DNA of 64,000 bases from Rothia sp. P100 (GTDB lineage: Bacteria; Actinomycetota; Actinomycetes; Actinomycetales; Micrococcaceae): the NCBI RefSeq assembly GCF_023712425.1, contig NZ_JAMAYG010000002.1, positions 62,001 through 126,000 on the forward strand, read 5' to 3'. The notes beneath the pieces are model-generated. The model worked only from the letters and a program-made list of their open reading frames with translations. It made no database searches and had not been told where the DNA came from. Below, piece after piece: positions 1 through 8,645 of this stretch. Positions within the stretch are counted from its first letter, which is position 1. The number at the start of each line of letters is the position of its first letter. A program made the position numbers and the translations under genes.

Positions 1-594
1 GTTGACCACAATAGAAGCTGAGTTCACTGCGTATTCGGTGTTGGCTTCAAACCTGGCAATCGCTCGAAGGGTGCGCTCTGAACCGGCAACGGAAAAGAGC
101 GAGGGTTCAGCTACTGAAATAACTCTATCGCTGGCAGCCCATGCCATTTCGGTGAGCCGACCTAGGGTGGGTGGGCAGTCGATGAGGATCAGGTCAAAGC
201 TATCGCTGACGCCCCCTAGCAGGTTGCTGAGCAGGGGAAGCGTTACCTGAGAATCGAGGGATTCCAGTGCTGTTGAGCGGGCGGAACCGCGAATAACCCA
301 CACTCCGGCGTCCAAACCAGTGCTCGAGGCGTTACCCAGACTGCCCAGTGAAACCCAGCTAGAGGCTACCAGCTCATCATCGATCCCGGTCTCTCTGGGC
401 TCCAGCAGTAACGAAGCGATATCGCGGCCCTGCTGGCTGCTCACGCCAAGGCCGGTAGAGGCATCACCGTGGGGATCAAGATCAATCACCAGCACCCTAA
501 AACCAGAAGCCTGAGCTGCAGATGCTAGCCCCAGGGTGACGGATGTTTTACCCACCCCGCCCTTGAGGCTACTGATACTGACTATGCTTGCCAA
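1..594 (-). CDS. ParA/MinD-like ATPase, 3' end cut by window edge
   Basis: P-loop ATPase of the ParA/Soj class; 198 residues are visible and the C-terminus lies beyond base 1. The deviant Walker A motif KGGVGKTS is at residues 11-18, Walker A' reads VIDLDPHGDAST at about 38-49, and Walker B reads LILIDCPPT further on. These three motifs define the family, which binds ATP, dimerises and positions DNA or protein cargo. The reading frame is opened by TTG at 594: an in-frame TGA lies 21 bases upstream and no ATG or GTG lies between them. AGAGG stands about 12 bases before the TTG. An 11-bp perfect inverted repeat (618-653) precedes the gene. No parB or centromere site is visible here, so whether it partitions chromosomes or serves another cargo cannot be decided. 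Confidence 0.88.
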   Translation of the reverse strand, partial: MASIVSISSLKGGVGKTSVTLGLASAAQASGFRVLVIDLDPHGDASTGLGVSSQQGRDIASLLLEPRETGIDDELVASSWVSLGSLGNASSTGLDAGVWVIRGSARSTALESLDSQVTLPLLSNLLGGVSDSFDLILIDCPPTLGRLTEMAWAASDRVISVAEPSLFSVAGSERTLRAIARFEANTEYAVNSASIVVN

Positions 595-617
595 ATTGGT
601 GTCTGCCTCTCACAAAT

Positions 618-653
618 GGTTATTAGGTCTTAGCTCTATGCTACCTAATAACC
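618..653. repeat. 11-bp perfect inverted repeat upstream of the ParA-like gene
   Basis: GGTTATTAGGT (618-628) and ACCTAATAACC (643-653) are exact reverse complements separated by 14 bases. The repeat begins 24 bases upstream of the TTG start at 594. It could be an operator or a stem-loop in the leader of the minus-strand mRNA. No T-run follows on either side, so a terminator is unlikely. Confidence 0.55.
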
Positions 654-715
654 GCATCCTGCCTGAGGACAAGAGCAAAGCTGATGGTCAGACCACAGAT
701 GTGTTCTATATTTAA

Positions 716-762
716 TCATGTTATCAGTTTCACAATAAACAGTTTCATTACGCCCAACATGA
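716..762. promoter_or_regulatory. nested direct and inverted repeats upstream of pyc
   Basis: CAGTTTCA occurs twice, at 725-732 and 740-747 (15-base period). The pair is flanked by TCATGTT (716-722) and its reverse complement AACATGA (756-762). The arrangement lies 120-165 bases before the pyc start and resembles a regulator-binding region. No known consensus was recognised. A TATATT at 805-810 could be a -10 element of a pyc promoter, but no convincing -35 was found. Confidence 0.3.
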
Positions 763-882
763 CCAAAAATGAGACAAAACTCGGGTAGAGCTTGCTCTGA
801 GCTATATATTTGAGGTGTTCACACACACAGTCGTGGCTAAAGTTCCGCTGGGACCCCAGGCAACGGAACGGAACGGAAAAAT

Positions 883-3800
883 ATGTTTTCAAAAGTTTTG
901 GTCGCAAACCGCGGCGAAATCGCAATCCGCGCCTACCGTGCGGCTTACGAGCTCGGCGCTAAGACCGTTGGCGTCTTCCCCTACGAAGACCGCCACTCCA
1001 TTCACCGCCAGCAGGCAGATGAAGCCTACCCCATTGGCGAAGAAGGGCATCCCGTTCGGGCTTACCTGGATATTGATGAGATTATTCGTGTTGCCAAAGA
1101 TGCCGGCGCGGATGCTATCTACCCCGGTTACGGTTTTCTCTCGGAGAACCCGGATTTAGCTCGTGCCGCTGCCGCTAACGGCATTACCTTTATCGGCCCG
1201 CCCCCGGAGGTGCTGGAACTTGCCGGTAATAAGGTTGAAGCACTCAGGGCTGCTCGCCGCGCCGGCATCCCGGTCCTGAAGTCAACCGAGCCCAGCGCTG
1301 ATGTTGAAAAGCTGCTAGTTGAAGCTGAAGAAATTGGCTTCCCCATCTTCGTCAAGGCTGTCGCTGGTGGTGGTGGCCGCGGTATGCGCCGCGTAGAAAA
1401 GCGTGAAGACTTGCGGGCTTCCATGGAAGCCGCTATGCGCGAGGCTGAAACTGCCTTCGGTGACCCCACCGTCTTCCTTGAGCAGGCTGTGTTGCGCCCT
1501 CGCCATATTGAGGTTCAGATCCTGGCTGATGGCGAAGGCAATATCGTGCACCTCTTCGAGCGTGACTGCTCCCTGCAGCGCCGCCACCAGAAGGTCGTTG
1601 AGATTGCACCTGCGCCTAACCTGGACGATGAGATCCGACAGGCCCTCTTCCGCGACGCGGTAAAATTTGCTAAGGAGCTGGGCTATGTCAACGCTGGCAC
1701 CGTGGAGTTCCTGGTGGACACCGCCGGTGAGCGCGCTGGACAGCACGTCTTTATCGAGATGAACCCCCGTATTCAGGTGGAGCACACCGTGACCGAAGAG
1801 GTTACCGATGTTGACCTGGTGCAGTCCCAGATGCGTATCGCAGCGGGAGAAACCCTCGAAGATTTGAACATCCACCAGGATGAGCTACGCGTCCGCGGCT
1901 TTGCACTACAGTCTCGCATCACCACCGAGGACCCCGCCAACGGCTTCCGCCCGGACGTGGGCAAGGTAACCTACTACCGCTCAGCAGGTGGCTCCGGCAT
2001 CCGTCTAGACGGCGGTACCATCTACACCGGTGCTGAAATCTCACCCCACTTCGACTCTATGCTGGTGAAGCTCACCTGTCGCGGGCGTACCTTTGAGGCA
2101 GCCGTCCAGCGAGCCTCCCGTGCACTGGCAGAGTTCCGTATTCGCGGTATCTCCACCAACATTCCCTTCATCCAGGCAGTGTTGCAGGACCCCACCTTCC
2201 GTGCCGGCGATGTCTCGACCCCCTTCATCGATGAGCACCCTGAGCTGTTGACCAAGAAGCCCTCGGCTGACCGCGGCACCAAGGCTCTACAGTACCTAGC
2301 CAACATCACCGTCAATAAGCCCCACGGTGAGCGTATTGAGGGTATCGACCCCCGTAAAAAGCTGCCCCGTTTCCCCGGCGATAAGGTTGAAGAGCCCTTC
2401 CGCTCACCCTTTGACGCCTCTGATCACCAGCCCCCTGCAGGCTGGCGACAGAAGCTTCTAGAGCTAGGCCCTGAAGGCTTTGCTAAGGCTGTTCGTGACA
2501 CCCAGGAAGTACTGGTGACCGATACCACCTTCCGTGATGCCCACCAGTCCCTGCTGGCAACCCGTGTGCGTACCCGCGACCTGCTGGCAGCGGCACCCGC
2601 GGTAGCCCACACCATCCCGCAACTCTTCTCGGTTGAAGCCTGGGGCGGTGCAACCTATGACGTTGCTCTGCGCTTCCTCTCAGAGGATCCCTGGGAGCGC
2701 CTGGCTCACCTGCGTGAGGCTATGCCCAACCTTCCCATCCAGATGTTACTGCGCGGTCGCAATACCGTGGGTTACACCCCGTACCCCACCGAGGTCACCG
2801 ACGCTTTCGTCAAGGAAGCAGCAGAAACAGGCGTCGATATCTTCCGCATCTTTGACTCGCTCAATGATGTCTCACAGATGACCCCTGCGATTAAGGCTGT
2901 GCGTGCTACCGGCACCGCGGTGGCTGAAGTAGCTATCTGCTACACCGGTGATATGCTCTCACCCGATGAGAAGACCTACACCCTGGATTACTACCTCGAC
3001 CTTGCTGACCAGGTAGTTGAAGCGGGTGCCCACATCCTTGCTATCAAGGACATGGCCGGTCTTCTGCGTCCTGAAGCAGCCCGCCGCCTGGTGACCGCCC
3101 TGCGTGAGCGTTTTGACCTGCCGGTTCACCTGCACACCCATGACACCGCCGGTGGCCAGGTGGGCACCCTACTCGCAGCGGTTGAGGCCGGCGTGGACGT
3201 CGTGGACGTGGCAAGTGCCTCCATGGCTGGTACCACCTCCCAGCCCTCTTTCTCAGCTCTTGTTGGTGCACTTCAGTACACCGACCGTGACACCGGTATT
3301 TCGCTGGAAGCAACCTGCGCTCTGGAACCCTACTGGGAAGCCTTGCGCGCTATCTACAAGCCCTTCGAGATGGGTCTGAGCTCACCAACCGGACGTGTTT
3401 ACACCCATGAGATTCCCGGCGGGCAGCTCTCTAACTTGCGTGCCCAGGCAACTGCACTGGGGCTGGGGGAGCGCTTCGAAGATATCGAAGATATGTACGC
3501 TGCCGCTGACCGCATGCTGGGTCATATCGTCAAGGTAACCCCCTCATCCAAGGTAGTGGGCGACCTTGCCCTGCAGCTGGTAGGTATGGGCGTCTCACCC
3601 GAGGACTTTGAGAAGGATCCACAGAAGTTCGATGTGCCTGACTCGGTCATCGGCTTCTTGAACGGCGAGCTGGGCACTCCGCCCGCAGGCTGGCCTGAGC
3701 CCTTCCGTACCCGCGCCCTGGAGGGTCGCAAGCTGTCCAAGCCTTCGGTCAACGAGCTTTCAGCTGAAGACCTGGCAGCTCTTGAGGGTGACTCTGAGAG

Positions 3801-4332
3801 CCGCCGGTCAACCCTTAACCGTCTGCTCTTCCCCGCTCCCACCCGCGAGTTTGAGAAGAGCCGTGAGGAGTTCGGCGATGTGTCTATTCTGCACACCCGC
3901 GACTTCCTGTACGGCATGATGCTCAAGCGTGAGCACGTGATTTCGCTGGGCAAGGGCGTTCGTCTGATTGCTACCCTGCAAGCGATTTCTGAGGCTGACG
4001 AAAAGGGGATGCGCGAGGTGATGTGCACCCTCAACGGCCAGCAGCGGACCGTCAAGGTGCGTGATACCTCGATTGAGTCTAACGTTAAGGAAGCCGAGAA
4101 GGCGGATGCGTCAAACTCCGGCCATATCGCAGCACCCTTCGCCGGTGGCGTCACCATCACCGCTAAGCCAGGGGATGAGATTGCTGTGGGCGACCAGGTC
4201 GCAACCATTGAGGCGATGAAGATGGAAGCGTCCATCACCTCACCGGTAGCTGGCACCGTTGAGCGCGTTGTCTACAACGATGTAGCCCAGGTAGCTGGCG
4301 GTGACCTGTTGATCGTGGTCAACGTTAAGTAA
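883..4332 (+). CDS. pyc: pyruvate carboxylase
   Basis: ATP- and biotin-dependent carboxylation of pyruvate to oxaloacetate, the anaplerotic feed of the TCA cycle. At 1149 residues it has the full single-chain length. The N-terminal biotin carboxylase domain (about 1-460) carries the glycine-rich AGGGGRGMR loop and the EMNPRIQVEHTVTEE segment. The carboxyltransferase domain starts near DTTFRDAHQSLLATR and contains the metal-binding HLHTHD motif. The C-terminal biotinyl domain has EAMKMEA, with Lys1113 as the biotinylation site. The ATG at 883 opens the canonical MFSKVLVANRGEIA start of the family. It is monocistronic and closed by a strong terminator at 4349-4390. Nothing is missing or truncated. 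Confidence 0.97.
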   Translation: MFSKVLVANRGEIAIRAYRAAYELGAKTVGVFPYEDRHSIHRQQADEAYPIGEEGHPVRAYLDIDEIIRVAKDAGADAIYPGYGFLSENPDLARAAAANGITFIGPPPEVLELAGNKVEALRAARRAGIPVLKSTEPSADVEKLLVEAEEIGFPIFVKAVAGGGGRGMRRVEKREDLRASMEAAMREAETAFGDPTVFLEQAVLRPRHIEVQILADGEGNIVHLFERDCSLQRRHQKVVEIAPAPNLDDEIRQALFRDAVKFAKELGYVNAGTVEFLVDTAGERAGQHVFIEMNPRIQVEHTVTEEVTDVDLVQSQMRIAAGETLEDLNIHQDELRVRGFALQSRITTEDPANGFRPDVGKVTYYRSAGGSGIRLDGGTIYTGAEISPHFDSMLVKLTCRGRTFEAAVQRASRALAEFRIRGISTNIPFIQAVLQDPTFRAGDVSTPFIDEHPELLTKKPSADRGTKALQYLANITVNKPHGERIEGIDPRKKLPRFPGDKVEEPFRSPFDASDHQPPAGWRQKLLELGPEGFAKAVRDTQEVLVTDTTFRDAHQSLLATRVRTRDLLAAAPAVAHTIPQLFSVEAWGGATYDVALRFLSEDPWERLAHLREAMPNLPIQMLLRGRNTVGYTPYPTEVTDAFVKEAAETGVDIFRIFDSLNDVSQMTPAIKAVRATGTAVAEVAICYTGDMLSPDEKTYTLDYYLDLADQVVEAGAHILAIKDMAGLLRPEAARRLVTALRERFDLPVHLHTHDTAGGQVGTLLAAVEAGVDVVDVASASMAGTTSQPSFSALVGALQYTDRDTGISLEATCALEPYWEALRAIYKPFEMGLSSPTGRVYTHEIPGGQLSNLRAQATALGLGERFEDIEDMYAAADRMLGHIVKVTPSSKVVGDLALQLVGMGVSPEDFEKDPQKFDVPDSVIGFLNGELGTPPAGWPEPFRTRALEGRKLSKPSVNELSAEDLAALEGDSESRRSTLNRLLFPAPTREFEKSREEFGDVSILHTRDFLYGMMLKREHVISLGKGVRLIATLQAISEADEKGMREVMCTLNGQQRTVKVRDTSIESNVKEAEKADASNSGHIAAPFAGGVTITAKPGDEIAVGDQVATIEAMKMEASITSPVAGTVERVVYNDVAQVAGGDLLIVVNVK

Positions 4333-4348
4333 CACCGGCCCTTTGCCA

Positions 4349-4396
4349 AAGCCCTGCTCCTACCTTCTGATGAAGGTAGGAGCAGGGCTTTTGCTT
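4349..4396 (+). terminator. intrinsic terminator of pyc
   Basis: Perfect 18-bp stem (4349-4366 with 4373-4390), a 6-base loop and a following T-rich stretch (CTTTTGCTTT). It lies 17 bases after the pyc stop. Confidence 0.9.
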
Positions 4397-4470
4397 TAGG
4401 TTCCCGTGTTACCAAGACCCACGCCAGGAAGCTGAGATTACCGTGAGGCGGGGGAGGGAAAGGTAGGGTA

Positions 4471-4695
4471 GTGGCTATGAATCCTACACATTTGATGATC
4501 ATTGGTTTTGGCGCCCTGCTAATTATTGTGGCAGCCGTATTGCCGCAAGCCGGCTGGAACATCTACGTCATTGGCCTGGGTGTACTGCACGTACTGGTCG
4601 GCAACATATTGGTCTTCCGGCAGATGAAGCGTAACTTTGACCAGAACATGGCTGATGCTGACGCCCGCCTAGCAGAACGCAAAGAACAGCTCTAG
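4471..4695 (+). CDS. small two-helix membrane protein
   Basis: A 74-residue protein of unknown function. Two hydrophobic segments (about residues 7-25 and 31-48) are followed by a charged C-terminal tail with heptad-like spacing (MKRNFDQNMADADARLAERKEQL). This predicts a hairpin in the membrane with a short cytoplasmic helix. The GTG at 4471 is placed about 7 bases after AGGGAAAGG; an ATG two codons later is the alternative start. It stands alone between the pyc terminator and mtr. I do not recognise a named family. Coding potential is supported by the clear membrane-protein pattern and the ribosome site. Confidence 0.7.
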   Translation: MAMNPTHLMIIGFGALLIIVAAVLPQAGWNIYVIGLGVLHVLVGNILVFRQMKRNFDQNMADADARLAERKEQL

Positions 4696-4805
4696 CCTGC
4701 AGCTGACGAAGCTACCATGGTAGAGGGAGCCGGGAATGAAAGCTGCCTCCTGCGCGTTATCTGATACGAACGTCCAGACGCAGGTAAAGCCACTGAAAGG
4801 GCACT

Positions 4806-6212
4806 ATGACAGCGGTAAAAGAATACGATCTCATTATTATTGGCTCGGGCTCAGGTAATTCGCTGATCAACGAGGACTGGGACGGCAAAAAGGTCGCCAT
4901 GATTGACGGCGGGCGCTTTGGTGGAACCTGCCTTAACTTTGGCTGCATCCCCACCAAGATGTATGTTTACCCTGCCTCAGTGATTGCCCGAGCGAAGGAC
5001 GCCACCAAACTCGGTATCGAGGTTGAGCACAAGAACACTGCCTGGCGGCAAATACGCGACCGTATCTTCTCCCGCATTGACGCTATCAGCGAGGGCGGTT
5101 TGGACTGGCGCAAGCGTCAACCCTCCGTCGATGTCTACGAGGAGTACGCCCGCTTTACCGATTCCCACACCCTGATGACCGATAGCGGCGTGCTGCTGAC
5201 CGCTCCCCAGATTGTAGTCGCCACCGGCTCACGGGTGACCCTGCCCCAGGTGCCAGGTATTAATCTGCCCCAGGTTCATACGTCCGACACCGTGATGCGC
5301 ATTGATGAGCTACCGGACCGTGTCGTGGTGATTGGCGGCGGGTTTATCGCAGCCGAGTTCGCTCACGTCTTTAGCGGTCTGGGTGCTCAAGTAACTCAGG
5401 CTGTACGTTCGGACCGTGTGCTGCGCGCCCATGATGACACCATTGCAGAACGGTTTGCACAGGAGGCCCCCAACCACTGGGACCTGCGACTGAACCACGG
5501 CTTACAAAGCATCGAGGAGACCGGGAACGGCGCGGTGACGGTTACCTTTGACCGCCGAGGGCAGCGTGTCGAAGTGGAAGCTGACCTGGTTCTGGTGGCC
5601 ACCGGCCGCACCCCCAACTCTGATACCGTCAATGCGGCCCCTTTCTTTGATATGGATGACCGCGGCCTGATTACCGTAGACCAGCACCAACGGGTGCTCT
5701 CGGGCGGCAGCCCCGTCAAGGGTGTCTGGGCGCTGGGCGATGTAGCGTCACCCTACCAGCTCAAGCACGTGGCGAATGCCGAGATGCGTACGGTCCAGCA
5801 CAACCTGTTAAACCCAGATCACTTGAAATCTACCGACCACCGCTACGTCCCGTCGGCCGTTTTCACCCACCCCCAGATCGCCACCGTAGGGCTAACCGAA
5901 ACCCAGGCTCGACAGCAGGCTGACTCTGAAGGGTTCGAGATCACCGTCAAGGCGCAGAACATGGGAGATGTCGCCTACGGCTGGGCGATGGATGACGCTG
6001 TGGGGCTCTGCAAGATCATCGCCCGCAAGGACACCGGCGATATCTTGGGCGCTCACCTAATCGGTGAGGATTCCGCGAACCTGATTCAGCCCCTGATTCA
6101 GGCCATGAGTTTTGGGCTAAGCGCCCAGGACATGGCGCGCGGTCAATACTGGATTCACCCTGCACTTACTGAGGTCGTTGAAAACGCCCTCCTCGGTTTG
6201 GAACTCGACTAA
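4806..6212 (+). CDS. mtr: mycothione reductase
   Basis: FAD- and NADPH-dependent disulfide oxidoreductase that regenerates mycothiol from mycothione, the actinobacterial counterpart of glutathione reductase. The 468 residues match the family length. The N-terminal FAD motif is IIIGSGSGNS, the redox-active disulfide is in GGTCLNFGCIPTKM, and the NADPH-binding motif is VVVIGGGFIAAEFAHV. A second FAD contact lies in VWALGDVASPYQLKHVAN. The C-terminal interface carries the catalytic His-Glu segment YWIHPALTEVVENALL. The CLNFGC spacing and the GSGSGNS opening favour mycothione reductase over dihydrolipoamide dehydrogenase. Its presence marks a mycothiol-producing actinobacterium. It is monocistronic and followed by a strong terminator. 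Confidence 0.9.
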   Translation: MTAVKEYDLIIIGSGSGNSLINEDWDGKKVAMIDGGRFGGTCLNFGCIPTKMYVYPASVIARAKDATKLGIEVEHKNTAWRQIRDRIFSRIDAISEGGLDWRKRQPSVDVYEEYARFTDSHTLMTDSGVLLTAPQIVVATGSRVTLPQVPGINLPQVHTSDTVMRIDELPDRVVVIGGGFIAAEFAHVFSGLGAQVTQAVRSDRVLRAHDDTIAERFAQEAPNHWDLRLNHGLQSIEETGNGAVTVTFDRRGQRVEVEADLVLVATGRTPNSDTVNAAPFFDMDDRGLITVDQHQRVLSGGSPVKGVWALGDVASPYQLKHVANAEMRTVQHNLLNPDHLKSTDHRYVPSAVFTHPQIATVGLTETQARQQADSEGFEITVKAQNMGDVAYGWAMDDAVGLCKIIARKDTGDILGAHLIGEDSANLIQPLIQAMSFGLSAQDMARGQYWIHPALTEVVENALLGLELD

Positions 6213-6226
6213 AATCGATCACACCT

Positions 6227-6274
6227 AACACGGCCCCACTAGCCCACATCCGTTGAGGCTAGTGGGGCCGTGTT
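6227..6274 (+). terminator. intrinsic terminator of mtr
   Basis: Perfect 18-bp inverted repeat (6227-6244 with 6257-6274) with a 12-base loop, ending in GTGTTTAATGT. It lies 14 bases after the mtr stop. Confidence 0.85.
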
Positions 6275-6392
6275 TAATGTTCTATAACCTTCTGTTAACT
6301 ATGGTGCTTCCTCAGCGTCACCTTGCTTTGACATAGTCAGTGAGACTGTTACCACCAGCCACATCCCACACACTGTTTGAAGGAAGAACGTT

Positions 6393-8498
6393 TTGTCTGA
6401 AAAAACTTTGCTGCCCAACCCCACCCGCCGTTTCTTACCCATGTGGAATCATGTCAAGGGCAAACGTTCAGCTGTTACCTGTGCCCTCAAATGCAACAAT
6501 GCCTGCCTTGAGCCGGATGCCAACTGCTCAAGTAACAGCTACTTCAAAGACATTCTTGAGAGCACCATCTCGCGCCGAGCCGCCCTAGGCGTCACCGCTG
6601 GAGCCGCTATCGTCATCGGCACGGAGGGTCTATCTCCCCAGTCTGCTGAAGCCGCTTCGCAGAACCCCAACTCCTGGGGGCGCGGTACCTCCGGTGCCCA
6701 TTTCAACTTCAAGCCCATCGCCCCCGTCTCCTCAGACGTCGATGAGTTCACCGTGCCCAAGGGTTTCAAGTGGGAACCCGTTATTCGCTGGGGTGACCCA
6801 CTTTTCTCTCACGCACCCGCTTTTGACCCCTACCACCAAACCGAAGAGGCCCAAGCCTTACAGTTTGGCTACAACAACGACTATCTGGCCATTATCCCTG
6901 ATGCTCACAACCCCCTTCATGGTGTTCTGGTCTGCAACCACGAGTACATCAACGAACAAGCTATGTACCCGGCTGATCTTTTCTCGGTTGATCCTTACGC
7001 CATCGCCCGCATTTCCATGATGGCGCAGGGTCTGTCTGTGGTTGAATTGACCCGCAAGAAGGTAGGCTCACCCTGGACCTACGTGGTGGACGGCGCTCGC
7101 AACCGCCGCATCACCACCGACACCCCCTTCACCCTGGTTGGTCCCGCTGCCGGTTCTGACCTGCTCAAAACGGTGGATGACCCCACCGGTACCGTTGTCT
7201 TGGGCACCAACAATAACTGCTCCGGCGGCTACACCCCCTGGGGTACCGTACTGTCAGGTGAAGAGAATTTCGATAGCTACTTCGTGGGCCAGAACACCGA
7301 GCGTTTCAAGCGCTACACCATCAAGAACCAGCGCTCATCTCACGGTTGGGAAGAGGTTGACCCCCGCTTCAATACCAACAATCCCGGTTACGAAAATGAA
7401 GCTCACCGCTTTGGTTACATCGTTGAGCTAGACCCGCAGGATCCCACGGCGGCTCCCCGCAAGCACACTGCCCTGGGCCGCTTCAAGCACGAGGGCGCCA
7501 ACATCCACGTTGACCCCGTCACCGGCCGCGTCGCCGCCTACATGGGTGATGACGCTCGGTTTGAGTATATCTACAAGTTCGTCTCCCGCGACCGCTACAT
7601 CGAGGGCAATAAGGCGCACAACATGACCCTGCTAGAAAACGGTTCACTCTATGTGGCTGTTTTCACCGGTAATTCAGAAGCAGAGATTGACGGTAACGGC
7701 ACGGTTCCCGCTGATGGTAACTATGACGGGGCAGGGCGCTGGGTGCAGCTTACCGACGGTAACCGCTCACTGGTGCCCGGCATGAGTATCGAAGAGGTTC
7801 TGGTCTTCACCCGCCAGGCAGCTGACCTCATGGGCGCCACCAAGATGGACCGCCCCGAGGACGTGGAGCCTTCTCCCATCACCGGTAAAATCTATGCAGC
7901 TCTCACTAACAACAACCAGCGCGGGGTATCTGGCTCGGCAGCAGCTGACGAAGCTAACCCCCGCAACAATAACCGTTCAGGCCACGTCATTGAAATGATT
8001 GAAGACGGCAACGATGTGGAAGCCACCAGCTTCACCTGGAACCTCTTGCTCCTCTGCGGTGACCCCCAGGGCGATGAGCCGGTCTACTTCTCGGGCTTTG
8101 ACCCCGCTAAGGTTTCTCCGATTTCCTGCCCCGATAACGTTGCCTTTGATTCCAAGGGCAACCTCTGGATTTCAACCGATGGGGCACCTGACAAAATCCA
8201 GAAGAACGACGGCCTTTTCCGCGTCGGTCTGGACGGCACCAACCGCGGTAACGTGGAGCAGTTTCTATCAGTGCCAATTGAGGCTGAAACCTGCGGTCCT
8301 GTTATCGCTGACCACGAAAATATGGTCTACGTGGCGGTTCAGCACCCCGGTGAGGACGGCAGCTTTGATCAGCCGCACTCCTACTTCCCGGACTACGTGC
8401 CCAGCGGCAACCGAGGCAAGAAGAGCACCGTGGCTCGTCACCACGGCACGGTAGCTTTGCCCCGACCCTCCATTGTTCAGGTCTACAAGCACGGCTAA
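6393..8498 (+). CDS. phoX: PhoX-family secreted alkaline phosphatase (DUF839)
   Basis: Secreted phosphomonoesterase of the PhoX type, whose characterised members use Ca2+ and Fe3+ and release phosphate outside the membrane. The protein has 701 residues, normal for actinobacterial members. Start is TTG at 6393, about 6 bases after GAAGGAAG. The N-terminus holds a Cys-rich stretch (Cys30, 34, 38, 45), then a twin-arginine signal with Ser60-Arg61-Arg62 and a hydrophobic run ending in QSAEAA. The mature part has family features such as LVCNHEYINEQAMYP, SGEENFDSYF, EHKTALGRFKHEGANIH-like segments and a late CPDNVAFDSKGNLWISTDG block. It probably responds to phosphate starvation, but no convincing Pho box was found upstream. 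It is closed by a bidirectional terminator. Confidence 0.88.
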   Translation: MSEKTLLPNPTRRFLPMWNHVKGKRSAVTCALKCNNACLEPDANCSSNSYFKDILESTISRRAALGVTAGAAIVIGTEGLSPQSAEAASQNPNSWGRGTSGAHFNFKPIAPVSSDVDEFTVPKGFKWEPVIRWGDPLFSHAPAFDPYHQTEEAQALQFGYNNDYLAIIPDAHNPLHGVLVCNHEYINEQAMYPADLFSVDPYAIARISMMAQGLSVVELTRKKVGSPWTYVVDGARNRRITTDTPFTLVGPAAGSDLLKTVDDPTGTVVLGTNNNCSGGYTPWGTVLSGEENFDSYFVGQNTERFKRYTIKNQRSSHGWEEVDPRFNTNNPGYENEAHRFGYIVELDPQDPTAAPRKHTALGRFKHEGANIHVDPVTGRVAAYMGDDARFEYIYKFVSRDRYIEGNKAHNMTLLENGSLYVAVFTGNSEAEIDGNGTVPADGNYDGAGRWVQLTDGNRSLVPGMSIEEVLVFTRQAADLMGATKMDRPEDVEPSPITGKIYAALTNNNQRGVSGSAAADEANPRNNNRSGHVIEMIEDGNDVEATSFTWNLLLLCGDPQGDEPVYFSGFDPAKVSPISCPDNVAFDSKGNLWISTDGAPDKIQKNDGLFRVGLDGTNRGNVEQFLSVPIEAETCGPVIADHENMVYVAVQHPGEDGSFDQPHSYFPDYVPSGNRGKKSTVARHHGTVALPRPSIVQVYKHG

Positions 8499-8574
8499 GT
8501 CGACGAGTTCCACATAGCGAAGAACTCTCTCTAGCTCAGCAGTAGCTAGGCAGCCCTGAAACCTTCCTGGAGCC

Positions 8575-8612
8575 ACCGATGGGCCCCACTCACGAGAGTG
8601 GGGCCCATCGGT
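8575..8612. terminator. bidirectional terminator between phoX and the acyl-CoA synthetase gene
   Basis: Perfect 17-bp stem (8575-8591 with 8596-8612) and a 4-base loop between convergent genes. Uridine tracts are weak on both sides, but the stem is very stable. Confidence 0.8.
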
Positions 8613-8645
8613 AGTTTGGGTCAGTTAAGGTTGCTCTAAAGGACG

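Noticed and set aside
1315-1875. 186-codon open frame on the minus strand
   Set aside because: Antisense to the biotin carboxylase domain of pyc, no ribosome site or family features.
3522-4256. 244-codon open frame on the minus strand
   Set aside because: Lies wholly inside pyc; composition is that of an antisense frame and no motif is present.
6279-6300. possible Pho box (GTTCTAT and GTTAACT) before phoX
   Set aside because: The two half-sites are 15 bases apart and diverge from GTTCACC/11-base repeat models; too weak to call.
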